DNA of 44,873 nucleotides from a virus, in the IMG/VR virus record IMGVR_UViG_3300045741_000267, positions 1-44,873 of that record, one strand, 5' to 3'. The translations under genes and the position numbers were made by a program. Shown piece after piece: positions 14,007 through 22,990 of this stretch; position 1 is the first letter of the stretch; every line of letters begins with the position of its first letter. The notes beneath the pieces are model-generated. The model saw only the letters and a list, made by a program, of their open reading frames with translations, searched no databases and was not told the DNA's origin.

Positions 14007-15405
14007 CGAGCCATCACGGTTGAATCCTGCGCTTCGAGAGTTCTGGCGGACCAAGGCCAGATACCGTGTTTTGTTGGGTGGCCGAGCATCAAGTAAGTCG
14101 TGGGACGCTGCTGGGTTTGCCATCTATCTGGCGTCTAACTACCGGGTCAGATTCCTTTGTGCCCGTCAGTTTCAAAACCGCATCGCTGATTCCGTGTATG
14201 CTCTATTAGAGATCCAAGCAGAACGATTTAAAGTCCATGATGAATTCCATTTTACCGATAACTCGATCATCCATAAAGGCACTGGGTCCGAGTTCCTGTT
14301 TTATGGGATCGCTCGTAATTTAAAAGAGATTAAGTCCACCGAGAACATAGACATCTTCTGGTTAGAAGAAGGTGACCAGCTCGACGCTGAACAATGGAAG
14401 CTGATCGAGCCTACCGTACTGCGCAAACAAGGATCACAGGCATGGATCGTGTTTAATCCCCGGTTCGCCTCTGATTTTGTGTACCAGCGCTTCATTGTGA
14501 GCCCACCACCTAAGACTATCTCCCGTCACATTAATTGGGATGAGAATCCTTTCTTGTCTGACGACATGAGGGAGATCATCATTAATGCAAAAGAAGAGGA
14601 CGAGGATGAGTACAACCATGTTTATTTGGGCATCCCTCTGACCGATGATGAGCGGGTTATTATCAAACGCTCTTGGATCGAGGCCGCTATAGACGCCCAC
14701 ATTAAGTTGGGGTTTGAGCCTGAGGGCCGTAAAGTGATCGGGTTCGATGTAGCTGATGATGGTGACGATAAGTGTGCCAATGTTGAGGCGCATGGCTCTG
14801 TGGCTCTGTGGTGTGAAGAGTGGAAAGGCGGCGAGGATGAGTTACTTAAATCGTGTTCACGTACATACCTGAACGCGTCCGAGCGTGGTACAATGATAAG
14901 GTATGACTGTATTGGTGTTGGCGCTGGTGCAGGAGCTAAGTTCGATGAGTTGAACCAAGGCAGGGTGCAAAAGGTGAAGTATGCTAAATTTAATGCCGGT
15001 GATGCTGTACATGAGCCCGAACGGTTCTATGTCCAGAACAGACAAGAGCGAATCAAGAACAAGAACTACTTCGGTAACCTCAAGTCACAAACGTGGTGGT
15101 TGATCGCCGACCGGTTTAGAAATACGTACAATGCTATCCGATATGGTACGCACTACGAGCCCGATCAATTAATCAGCATCTCATCTAAGATGCCGCATTT
15201 AGAGAAGCTCAAAACAGAATTGTCGACCCCTCGCCGCGATTTTGACCAAAATGGCCGGGTTAAGGTGGAGAGTAAAAAGGATCTGGCTAAACGGAACATC
15301 GCCAGCCCCAACATCGCTGATGCTTTCGTGATGTGCTTTGCCCCTGAGGGTCACGGTCAAATAAAAATTAGTAATGCAGCCGTAACCAACGCTGCACGCA
15401 GGTAA
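13996..15405 (+). CDS. terL: terminase large subunit
   Basis: This is 469 residues from ATG 13996 (GTG 13999 possible). The ATPase has Walker A GGRASSKS (28-35), adenine-binding CARQFQNRI, and Walker B IDIFWLEEGDQL. The nuclease starts with VIGFDVADDGDDK, supplying the first metal-binding Asp, and ends near ASPNIADAFVMCF with a further acidic residue. It translocates DNA into the prohead and cuts it. The layout matches the terminase_3/XtmB-type group. The end type (pac or cos) cannot be read from sequence alone. Confidence 0.93.
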   Translation: MVNNEPSRLNPALREFWRTKARYRVLLGGRASSKSWDAAGFAIYLASNYRVRFLCARQFQNRIADSVYALLEIQAERFKVHDEFHFTDNSIIHKGTGSEFLFYGIARNLKEIKSTENIDIFWLEEGDQLDAEQWKLIEPTVLRKQGSQAWIVFNPRFASDFVYQRFIVSPPPKTISRHINWDENPFLSDDMREIIINAKEEDEDEYNHVYLGIPLTDDERVIIKRSWIEAAIDAHIKLGFEPEGRKVIGFDVADDGDDKCANVEAHGSVALWCEEWKGGEDELLKSCSRTYLNASERGTMIRYDCIGVGAGAGAKFDELNQGRVQKVKYAKFNAGDAVHEPERFYVQNRQERIKNKNYFGNLKSQTWWLIADRFRNTYNAIRYGTHYEPDQLISISSKMPHLEKLKTELSTPRRDFDQNGRVKVESKKDLAKRNIASPNIADAFVMCFAPEGHGQIKISNAAVTNAARR

Positions 15406-15426
15406 ATTTACATAAAGGGCAGTACC

Positions 15427-17058
15427 ATGGTATGGACCGTCATTAAAAACCTATTCCCCCACATCAGCCAAGACACATCCCCGGTGGCCCCCGGTGTGGT
15501 TTCCGTCAAGAAGCAGCCCAAAGGCATATCCAACGCGGCCATCGCCCGGGCCAAGGAGAAAACCGAAGCGCATCGGCCCTACCATTACCCCCTGAAACCA
15601 CCCACGATGGCTCCCGGTGTGGTCCCTGAGGGTGTGACACCTGCCGTGGCTATGGATGCTGCGGTTTACGACTACGCTATGACCAGCTACAACGGTGTTG
15701 GTTATTCCAGTGGGGGATTTCCAGGGTTCCAGTACTTATCTATGTTGGCGACCCGGGCCGAGTACCAAGCATTCTCTAACACCCTGTCTTCAGAGTTGAC
15801 CCGTGAGTGGATTAAGTTCTCCAGTGCAAACGACAATGTTGAGAAGATCGCCCAGATTGAAGCCGAAATGACCCGACTCGGTGTCCGCGATGTTTTCCAA
15901 GAGGCCGCTGCGCATGAGGTGATGTTCGGTCGAGCCCAGATCTTCATCAATATCAGGGGCCATGACAATAAAATGCCTTTGATCCTATCAGATAAGACTA
16001 TCAGCCCCGGCTCACTCAAGAGCCTGTCCGCTGTTGAGGCTGTTTGGACCACACCCAATAGCTATAACGCCCTAGACCCATCAGCACCGGACTTCTACAC
16101 CCCAACCAGCTGGTTCATGTTGGGCAAGGAAACGCATTCATCCCGGTTAATGACCGTGATCACCCGTGAGTTACCGGACATCCTCAAACCCGCGTACAAC
16201 TTCGCTGGTATGTCGCTGTACCAGTTGGCCGAGCCATATGTGGATAATTGGCTGCGCACCCGTCAGAGTGTGTCTGACCTCATTAACAACTTCTCCATCA
16301 CCGCCCTCGCCACGGCCATGGACCAAGTGCTACAGGGCAACGATGATGGATCTGACCTGATCAAACGCGCAGAGCTATTCACCGCATATCGCAGTAACAA
16401 GGGATTAATGCTACTTGATAAAGATCGTGAAGAGTTAGTGCAAGTTAATACCCCCTTGAGTGGTCTACATGAACTTCAAGCCCAATCTCAAGAGCACATG
16501 TGTTCGGTGAGCCGTATACCAGCGATCGTCTTAACTGGGATCAGCCCCAGCGGGTTGAATGCTTCTAGTGATGGCGAGATCCGGATCTTCTACGACTGGA
16601 TCAAAGCCCAGCAAAACGCCCACTGGCGTGAGCCCCTGACCGTGGTCGTTAAGGTGGTTCAACTATCCCTGTTCGGCGAGATTGACCCGGACATCACGTT
16701 TGACTTTGTGCCCCTGTACCAAATGACCCCGGCTGAAGAGTCAGAGATCCGCTTGAAAAATTCCCAAGCCGCCACAGCCTATATCGGTGCTGGCGTAATT
16801 GATCCAACCGAAGAGCGTGAACGTATTGCCCGTGATCCACATAGTGGGTACAACAGTATCGATGTTGACGATATACCCGTACCGCCCAATGAACCAGCCC
16901 CGGGCGAATCAGATCCAATGGAGGACGACGCATCCCCGGCGCAGGACAAGAGCGTAAGTGAGGCCCAACACAAGGCAATGGAAGCGGCAGCACATGGCCA
17001 CAGCACACTGGGTATCCCTGAGGAAGTCGGTAAAGAATATGTCTCAAAAGATAGTTAG
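15427..17058 (+). CDS. portal protein (DUF1073 type)
   Basis: This is 543 residues with AAAGGG before ATG 15427. It matches the DUF1073 portal family: SAVEAVWTTPNSYNA, FYTPTSWFMLGKETHSSR, SLYQLAEPYVDNWLRT and SRIPAIVLTGISPSGLNASSDGE. The N-terminal 70 residues are Pro-rich and basic and the C-terminal 50 acidic and flexible. Twelve copies are expected to form the ring through which DNA is packed and to which the neck binds. It overlaps the next gene by 20 bases. Confidence 0.92.
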   Translation: MVWTVIKNLFPHISQDTSPVAPGVVSVKKQPKGISNAAIARAKEKTEAHRPYHYPLKPPTMAPGVVPEGVTPAVAMDAAVYDYAMTSYNGVGYSSGGFPGFQYLSMLATRAEYQAFSNTLSSELTREWIKFSSANDNVEKIAQIEAEMTRLGVRDVFQEAAAHEVMFGRAQIFINIRGHDNKMPLILSDKTISPGSLKSLSAVEAVWTTPNSYNALDPSAPDFYTPTSWFMLGKETHSSRLMTVITRELPDILKPAYNFAGMSLYQLAEPYVDNWLRTRQSVSDLINNFSITALATAMDQVLQGNDDGSDLIKRAELFTAYRSNKGLMLLDKDREELVQVNTPLSGLHELQAQSQEHMCSVSRIPAIVLTGISPSGLNASSDGEIRIFYDWIKAQQNAHWREPLTVVVKVVQLSLFGEIDPDITFDFVPLYQMTPAEESEIRLKNSQAATAYIGAGVIDPTEERERIARDPHSGYNSIDVDDIPVPPNEPAPGESDPMEDDASPAQDKSVSEAQHKAMEAAAHGHSTLGIPEEVGKEYVSKDS

Positions 17059-17833
17059 ATCAGTAGCAGCCAATCGGGGGACCGAGGCTGCTTACCGGAA
17101 AAAACTTCAAACACTGGTCGCCGAGATGCATACGTCATTCGAGTACTGGATTAAGGCCGAGTACCACCGGAATCCGCCCCGGGTGGCCGTCTTGGTAGAA
17201 CAGGCTCAAGATGCCGCCCCCGCCCCCGCCCCCATGATGTCAAAGCTGTTGAAGCAGCTTGGCAAGCGTTGGATTAAGAAGTTCGAAGACGCCGCCCCCG
17301 GGATCGCTGAAGCGTACCTCAAAGGCATGTTCAAGGTCACCGATTCCGCCTTCCGTCGTGCACTCAAAGATGCGGGGTTATCGGTTGAATTCACCATGAC
17401 TGCCCCCGTCCGAGATGCTTTCAATGCATCCTTACAAGAGAATGTTGGTCTGATCAGTTCGCTACCCATGCAGCATTATGCCAAAATCGAAGGCATTGTG
17501 ATGCGGTCATATTCCACTGGTCGCGATCTTGAGACCATGGTTAAGGAACTAAAGGAAGTCTACCCATTCACCCAGAAGCGAGCAGAATTGATCGCCCGCG
17601 ATCAGTCGAACAAGGCTAATGCTGTAGTGCAGCGGACCCGCCAAATGGAACTAGGTATAACCGAGGCAATCTGGATGCACTCGCATGCCGGAAAGAACCC
17701 CCGCCCTACCCACGTAGCTGCCAACGGTAAGAAGTACAAAATAGCTGAAGGATGTCTGATCGACGGTAAGTACATACTTCCCGGGGAAGAGATCAACTGC
17801 AGGTGCACGAGCCGGTCCGTACTACCTTTCTGA
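17039..17833 (+). CDS. MuF-like minor head protein
   Basis: This is 264 residues from ATG 17039, overlapping the portal gene end. The C-terminal third (TQKRAELIARDQSNKANAV, WMHSHAGKNPRPTHVAANGK, GEEINCRCTSRSVLPF) is the classic MuF/SPP1 gp7 domain ending in the INCRC motif. Such proteins sit inside the capsid near the portal and may be ejected with DNA. The N-terminal part is helical with an Ala/Pro-rich stretch (AAPAPAPM). Confidence 0.9.
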   Translation: MSQKIVRSVAANRGTEAAYRKKLQTLVAEMHTSFEYWIKAEYHRNPPRVAVLVEQAQDAAPAPAPMMSKLLKQLGKRWIKKFEDAAPGIAEAYLKGMFKVTDSAFRRALKDAGLSVEFTMTAPVRDAFNASLQENVGLISSLPMQHYAKIEGIVMRSYSTGRDLETMVKELKEVYPFTQKRAELIARDQSNKANAVVQRTRQMELGITEAIWMHSHAGKNPRPTHVAANGKKYKIAEGCLIDGKYILPGEEINCRCTSRSVLPF

Positions 17834-17837
17834 TAGA

Positions 17838-17867
17838 TTGACGGTCCATTATTTGACATGGTACGAT
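17838..17867 (+). promoter_or_regulatory. internal promoter inside the head-gene module
   Basis: TTGACG (17838-17843), 18 bp ending in TGG, TACGAT (17862-17867). It has the same architecture as the early promoters, placed in the gap between the MuF-like gene and the next gene. Confidence 0.5.
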
Positions 17868-17903
17868 GCTGATAATGCGGTCAAACTATTCCACGGGGTT
17901 TAA

Positions 17904-19016
17904 ATGAGCGATACACCAGATATTTTCAAACCCGGCGGTGCTGCCAGTATCGGACACCAACTGGTCGCTGATGGGGCCAACGTCGGCGCTGCCAACCCAC
18001 TGCCCGTGACAATAGGTGGTTCCACTGGTGGTGTGGTACCGGTTAAACAAGCTCCCGGCGAAACGTTCGATATGACCCCACATGCTGGGTCGACTTTTGT
18101 CGTAACCGGCATCACAAGCCCAGACGATCAAGTTACCACATTTAGTTTTACGGCTGCAGCTCAGGAGCAGGTGATCAATCTTGCGGGGGCTGGGACGGCA
18201 TATCTAATTATTGATACTCTGGGTGCTGGTGGTCTGATCACCGTTAAATTCAGTCAAAACGGTTCTACTTACGGACCGTCGGTGCAAGGCACCCCCATTC
18301 GCGTATCAACTCAGACTTACAATGGTCCACCGATCTCCAGCCTATCAGCCGGTCAAACCATCTACCGCTTCAACACGGTAGGCATCCAAAACATGAAGGT
18401 CACAGCCGCAGTATTACCTACGGGCACTGCTGTTGGGTCAGTCCGGGTCAGCTCCAACGTCGGTATGGTTGCGGTCGATGGCCCTGTAAGCACAGAAAGC
18501 TTACAGGACACCCAAGTATTCAGCTTCACGGATCTGTCTACTTTCGCATCTACGGTCACAGACATTCTGGCCATTCGTTCAAGTGGTAAGCTCAACATTT
18601 GCCGTATCGAGCTGTTCGCCAATGCGGCTACCGCTGCCAACATTCCATTCAAAGTGATCCAGCGGACCGCGGTAAACACAGTGGAAACAGGTGCAACCAG
18701 CATGGATGCATCGGCTAAATTCGATACACAGGACGGGTTCCAGTCCGACACAACCACGGCTAAAACTTATGGGGCCACAGCGCCCACACTAAATGGCACC
18801 GCGACAACGTTATGGACTGATGAACTTTATGTTAGAGCTGCCGGAACCCCCGGACCGGTACAAAAAACCGTCATTACGTTCGGTTCCGAATACTGGAAGT
18901 CGGTGAAACGTCGTAATCCAGAACAGTTCAGCGTGAGTTTTAATGGTATCTCATCCGCGTCGTTACCTGCTGCCCTTAAGATCTCCGGTAATATTGTTGT
19001 GACATCTGGAACCTAA
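17904..19016 (+). CDS. putative virion surface protein, unknown
   Basis: This is 370 residues, ATG 17904. It is rich in Thr, Ser, Gly and Val and predicted to be almost all beta. It has repeated jelly-roll-like stretches (GAGTAYLIIDTLGAGG, SSGKLNICRIELFANA) and no enzymatic motif. Head fibres and decoration proteins look like this. It has its own promoter upstream and is followed four bases later by the glycoside hydrolase, suggesting the two act together. Not recognised as a named family. Confidence 0.6.
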   Translation: MSDTPDIFKPGGAASIGHQLVADGANVGAANPLPVTIGGSTGGVVPVKQAPGETFDMTPHAGSTFVVTGITSPDDQVTTFSFTAAAQEQVINLAGAGTAYLIIDTLGAGGLITVKFSQNGSTYGPSVQGTPIRVSTQTYNGPPISSLSAGQTIYRFNTVGIQNMKVTAAVLPTGTAVGSVRVSSNVGMVAVDGPVSTESLQDTQVFSFTDLSTFASTVTDILAIRSSGKLNICRIELFANAATAANIPFKVIQRTAVNTVETGATSMDASAKFDTQDGFQSDTTTAKTYGATAPTLNGTATTLWTDELYVRAAGTPGPVQKTVITFGSEYWKSVKRRNPEQFSVSFNGISSASLPAALKISGNIVVTSGT

Positions 19017-19019
19017 GCC

Positions 19020-20552
19020 GTGACCGCGACTTATCGAGGTACCATCATCGCAAACAGCCTAGCAGTGGACACCACGTTCACAGGGCCAATTACGGTACCT
19101 TCTGGGTTTGTAGGGATTCACAATAACAGTATCGGCTCTGGTCACGCTGCGATCACAGACCCCGCCGTTATCACTGTGGCATTGATAAACGGTAAGGTGG
19201 TCCCCACTGTGGTGTACCCGGGGTCGGGTTACTATTATTCGGCGCACAAATGGACACTTGTTGTATTTAGTGGCGGTGACTCACCAACCCCCGCAGTTGG
19301 GTATCCGACCATTGACCCGGCTTTAGGTGGTATCACTGGGGTCGTAATTACGGACCATGGCCATTATACAGCCGTCCCACCCTCGATATCTCTTGTGCGC
19401 GTCGGTGGGCCCAATTTACCGGTGGTCCCTGATTCAATTCAATCAATTCGGACTCACGACTATATTGGGTCTTTTGCTGTCGGTGCCACATGTTGGTACA
19501 CCACCGACCCATCGGACGGGTCCGGTAATTACAATTGGGCTGCGCTAGATGAATGTATTTTGTGGCATGGCGGTTTAGGCCGTGAGATTATGTACGGTCT
19601 TCACGGCACCCCCACGAATTACGCAACATCCTTGGCATACATCGGTGTCAGCTTTGAGAATCAACTTGGGGCCAGTTCCCCCTTAAACGCTGCCGGGTTG
19701 GTTGTGGGTCAAGACAACCACGGTCTCTGGGGGTTTATAAAGGCTCTGGTATTGCGGTATAACATTAACACAGATCAGAGGATCAACCCCCACACCGGGC
19801 AGTATTTCCCACCCAACATGAAATTCATTAAAGAGATCGAAGTGTGGAATGAGCCCACCTTCGGTGCAAACGGTACGGCCATACCCGGACAAAATGGTAA
19901 ATACTGGCTTGGTACAGCGCAACAATTAGTTGATATCGCCCGTATTGTTAATCTGTCCGCGAAAGCAATCGACCCGGACATTCAAATTGTGGGGTGTGGG
20001 TTCACTGCTGGGTATCCCATGGGGGTGGGCACCACCAGTGCCAATCACTTTTACAATTTTCTTGTGGCTGTCGACAGCGTCCAAGGCCTAGGGGGTTACG
20101 ATTGGTGTGACGGTTTCTCACTACACCCGTACGACCTATTGGAGACCGGATCACATTTCATGCGGGCGACCTCCCGATATTTTGCGCCAAAGATCGCCGA
20201 GATGCGGTCAGCTATTTCCGCAGTAAGTTCATTAAAGCCTGTTTATTGTACAGAATGGGGGTTCTATGACCCCGACACCGTATTTCAAAAGGTCAACAAC
20301 CCGATACTGAACGGTATCCAAATAAACCGGATCTACGCAGAACATCTACAACAAGGTGTGCGTAAGTCGTTCGGGTATTCCTTGGAGTCCATATACTTTG
20401 GTTACCCAACGTTTAACCCATATGGGTCGGCGTATCTGGAAGCGGTCGGATTAGGTATAGCCCCGGGCAAAACACTGATTACAGTCAAGCGCGATAAGTC
20501 AGCAGCCAAGCAGTTAATATATAGCGATGGCTCGACGTATTACACGACATAG
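19020..20552 (+). CDS. clan GH-A glycoside hydrolase (GH39/GH5-like), virion-associated
   Basis: This is 510 residues from GTG 19020. A beta N-terminal domain (about 1-140) precedes a TIM-barrel. EVWNEPTFG supplies the acid/base Glu278 and VYCTEWGFYDP the nucleophile Glu412, the two-glutamate pair of retaining clan GH-A enzymes; GLHGTPTNY and GFSLHPYD are further barrel strands. It probably cleaves host capsule, O-antigen or exopolysaccharide. It is placed in the head module, not with tail fibres, which is unusual. Substrate cannot be told from sequence. Confidence 0.75.
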   Translation: MTATYRGTIIANSLAVDTTFTGPITVPSGFVGIHNNSIGSGHAAITDPAVITVALINGKVVPTVVYPGSGYYYSAHKWTLVVFSGGDSPTPAVGYPTIDPALGGITGVVITDHGHYTAVPPSISLVRVGGPNLPVVPDSIQSIRTHDYIGSFAVGATCWYTTDPSDGSGNYNWAALDECILWHGGLGREIMYGLHGTPTNYATSLAYIGVSFENQLGASSPLNAAGLVVGQDNHGLWGFIKALVLRYNINTDQRINPHTGQYFPPNMKFIKEIEVWNEPTFGANGTAIPGQNGKYWLGTAQQLVDIARIVNLSAKAIDPDIQIVGCGFTAGYPMGVGTTSANHFYNFLVAVDSVQGLGGYDWCDGFSLHPYDLLETGSHFMRATSRYFAPKIAEMRSAISAVSSLKPVYCTEWGFYDPDTVFQKVNNPILNGIQINRIYAEHLQQGVRKSFGYSLESIYFGYPTFNPYGSAYLEAVGLGIAPGKTLITVKRDKSAAKQLIYSDGSTYYTT

Positions 20553-20558
20553 GGTACA

Positions 20559-21851
20559 ATGAAAACCGCTCACATCCTAAAATTAGCATTCGACAAATCC
20601 TCCCGCCACATTGACGCGGACGGTCGTTTACATGTGATGCGATCTCACATTTCGAAGGCTATGGTGAGCCCCTATTATGGGCGCGAGATCCCAGAATTTG
20701 AGAGTTTAGGTCTGGTCGCTGATCAGGTGTACCGTTTGTTGCGTGATCCGGTTGAATTAGAACGAGGTGCCGAGACATTCGCCCGGTTGCCGGTTCTGTC
20801 TCAACATGTCCCTGTCACAGTTGATACTATGGAGCAGGACGAGGATCAGAAGAAGCTCGTCGTTGGGTCCATTGGGTCCGATGTGTCATTCAACCCCCCC
20901 TACTTAGATGCGGACCTGTGCATTTGGGACAGCAAGGCAATAGCGGGGATTGACAGCGATCAGGTCCGCGAGTTATCATGTGCATACCGTTATGTCCCTG
21001 TAATGGAGTCCGGTGTGTTTGAAGGTGAGCCATATGACGGTCGTATGACTGAGATTAGAGGTAACCACCTAGCGCTGGTTGAGGTCGGACGCGCTGGGCC
21101 TGATGTAGTTGTATCCGATCATAACCCATTCAAAACCAAGGAAACCGCTATGAAAATGAGCAAATTAGGGCGTGCCCTGTTTGTAACATTGTCTGCGTTC
21201 TCTCCGGTGCTTGCAGCGGATTCCGCCATGCCTGCACTGGTGGGTGCTGCGAACAAAAAAACGTTCAATAAGGCCGACATTAAAGCGAAGCTGATCGCGT
21301 TGGATTCCGACATGGACCCAGAGCAGTTGGATAATGTTATTGATGCCCTTCTGGACGTGGAACAAGATCCAAAACCAATGGAGCCCGCCGCCCCAGCCGT
21401 TGATGAGGCACCTGTTGACAAGCTGCGCAGTCTTCTGGCAGGTAAAGTTGACGACGCCACAATGGATGCTGCCTGTGCATTAATGGCTCCCGCCCCAGCT
21501 GCCGACTCCCCCTCTGGGCTGGAAGTAACTGATAAGGGATCTGTGAATGGCCACGCCATGGATGCCGCTCTGGGTAAGTTTAAAACCGAGTTCCGCCAAG
21601 CCGAAGAAGCTAAACGCGACGTCCGCAGTATCGTTGGCGACGTTATCGGTATGGACTCAGCCGCCGAAGTCTATAAGTTTGCCTTGGATCACATGAAGGT
21701 CGATTGCACGGACATTAACGACGCTCTTGCACTGCGCGCTTTGTTCCGCGTGGCGTCAGAAAACAAACTCGCCGCCAAACCCCCTAAGCTTGCGCATGAT
21801 AGCGCTGGCTTGGAAAAGGCTTTCCCTAACGCTGTCCGCTTCGGTCAGTAA
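20559..21851 (+). CDS. prohead protease (DUF2213) fused to scaffold
   Basis: This is 430 residues, ATG 20559. Residues 1-190 match the DUF2213 head maturation protease: HVMRSHISKAMVSPYYGREIP, LPVLSQHVPV, RELSCAYRYVPV and IRGNHLALVEVGRAGPDV. His in GNHLALV and Ser in LSCAY are the likely catalytic pair of this herpesvirus-like fold. Residues 198-430 are Ala/Asp-rich and helical, as in scaffolds. An internal ribosome site can make the scaffold alone (next entry). It is followed by decoration and capsid genes, the usual order. Confidence 0.88.
   Translation: MKTAHILKLAFDKSSRHIDADGRLHVMRSHISKAMVSPYYGREIPEFESLGLVADQVYRLLRDPVELERGAETFARLPVLSQHVPVTVDTMEQDEDQKKLVVGSIGSDVSFNPPYLDADLCIWDSKAIAGIDSDQVRELSCAYRYVPVMESGVFEGEPYDGRMTEIRGNHLALVEVGRAGPDVVVSDHNPFKTKETAMKMSKLGRALFVTLSAFSPVLAADSAMPALVGAANKKTFNKADIKAKLIALDSDMDPEQLDNVIDALLDVEQDPKPMEPAAPAVDEAPVDKLRSLLAGKVDDATMDAACALMAPAPAADSPSGLEVTDKGSVNGHAMDAALGKFKTEFRQAEEAKRDVRSIVGDVIGMDSAAEVYKFALDHMKVDCTDINDALALRALFRVASENKLAAKPPKLAHDSAGLEKAFPNAVRFGQ
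21150..21851 (+). CDS. scaffolding protein from internal in-frame start
   Basis: ATG 21150 lies in frame inside the protease gene (its residue 198) and has AAGGAAA at 21138-21144, a better ribosome site than that of the full gene. The product would be 233 residues, mostly helical and acidic, as for lambda Nu3 inside C. Its first 25 residues (SKLGRALFVTLSAFSPVLA) look oddly like a signal peptide. Existence of the short form is inferred. Confidence 0.55.
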   Translation: MKMSKLGRALFVTLSAFSPVLAADSAMPALVGAANKKTFNKADIKAKLIALDSDMDPEQLDNVIDALLDVEQDPKPMEPAAPAVDEAPVDKLRSLLAGKVDDATMDAACALMAPAPAADSPSGLEVTDKGSVNGHAMDAALGKFKTEFRQAEEAKRDVRSIVGDVIGMDSAAEVYKFALDHMKVDCTDINDALALRALFRVASENKLAAKPPKLAHDSAGLEKAFPNAVRFGQ

Positions 21852-21865
21852 CTGGAGGTATTAAA

Positions 21866-22987
21866 ATGCCATTTCAAAGACAAGTAAATACGACCCAAGC
21901 CCCAGCAGTCGCGGGCGACTTCGCATCAACTAATCCCCGTGCTTCGGTGTTAGCTGGCCCCGGTGGGCTGATCGCTGGCCCAAGTGGTGTGACTGTTGGC
22001 CGCTTTGCATGGGTCGACGACGTTGATGGTGTCACCGTCGACAACTACGGCACTTATACCGGTGCTCCCAGCGGCTTCGTTCATCGCGATAACAACGCAC
22101 TGATCACTGAGTATTTAGGTGAGTCGAGCATGGTGATCCCTAAAGGCTTCCCAGTTACCTTGTTCAATGAGGGTGATTTCTGGGCTAAAGTCGCAGGCGC
22201 CACCGCTGCCACTGTTGGCGCTTCGGTTTATGCCAACTACAACGATGGTACGATTACGATCGGTTCAGCGTCTACTGGTGCTTCCGTAACGGCCACGATT
22301 GGTTCTACCAGCACTGCGGTATTAGGCGCGACTTTCACCGCTTCTGCTGACACTGACGCAACTCAATTGGTGGTCACTTCGGTTACCGGTTTGATCAGCA
22401 TTGGCGATACTGTTGCCGGTACCGGTATCACCGGTGGAACTACCATCCTGTCGCAGGTGAGCGGTACGGCTGGTGGTGCGGGTACTTACAAGCTCAGCGC
22501 AACCAACACGGCCAGTGCAGCTACTGTCACCGCTTTCGGTAAGACCATCAAGACAACCGCAGTTACCGGTTTGATCAGCATTGGTGATACTGTTGCTGGT
22601 GGTGCTGGTTTCCCATCAGGTGCTACTATCGTGGCTCAGGTAAGCGGCACGGCTGGTGGTATTGGTGTTTACACCCTTAGTGCTGCCGGTACCGCGTACA
22701 CCGCAAGTGCTACCGGTGTTACCTCCTTCGGCAGTGTGCTGAATGTCACCGCTGTTGGTTCTGGTACCCTGTACATTGGTGCACCTACCAATACCCCCAC
22801 CGGTGCGGTCATCACCGCTCAGGTGAGCGGGGCCACTGGCGGTGTTGGTGTCTATACTCTAGACACCCGCGCCTCAGCTTATACCGCTTCCGGTACTGTT
22901 ACGACTGTCGGTGGTGTGCTGACTGCGTTCAAAGCCCAATCGGTCGCCGCTGTCGGTGAACTTGTTAAAATCTCAACCCGAGGCTAA
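21866..22987 (+). CDS. capsid decoration/cement protein with inserted repeats
   Basis: This is 373 residues with GGAGGT before ATG 21866. The N-terminal 130 residues (GRFAWVDDVDGVTVDN, VIPKGFPVTLFNEGDFWAKV) match structural cement proteins that sit next to DUF2184 capsid genes. The N-terminal part seems to break at about residue 130 and to resume at the end (LTAFKAQSVAAVGELVKIS). Between are about three copies of a Thr/Ser/Gly repeat containing V-TGLISIGDTVAG and AQVSGTAGG-G-Y-LS, an adhesin-like surface module. Confidence 0.72.
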   Translation: MPFQRQVNTTQAPAVAGDFASTNPRASVLAGPGGLIAGPSGVTVGRFAWVDDVDGVTVDNYGTYTGAPSGFVHRDNNALITEYLGESSMVIPKGFPVTLFNEGDFWAKVAGATAATVGASVYANYNDGTITIGSASTGASVTATIGSTSTAVLGATFTASADTDATQLVVTSVTGLISIGDTVAGTGITGGTTILSQVSGTAGGAGTYKLSATNTASAATVTAFGKTIKTTAVTGLISIGDTVAGGAGFPSGATIVAQVSGTAGGIGVYTLSAAGTAYTASATGVTSFGSVLNVTAVGSGTLYIGAPTNTPTGAVITAQVSGATGGVGVYTLDTRASAYTASGTVTTVGGVLTAFKAQSVAAVGELVKISTRG

Positions 22988-22990
22988 ACT

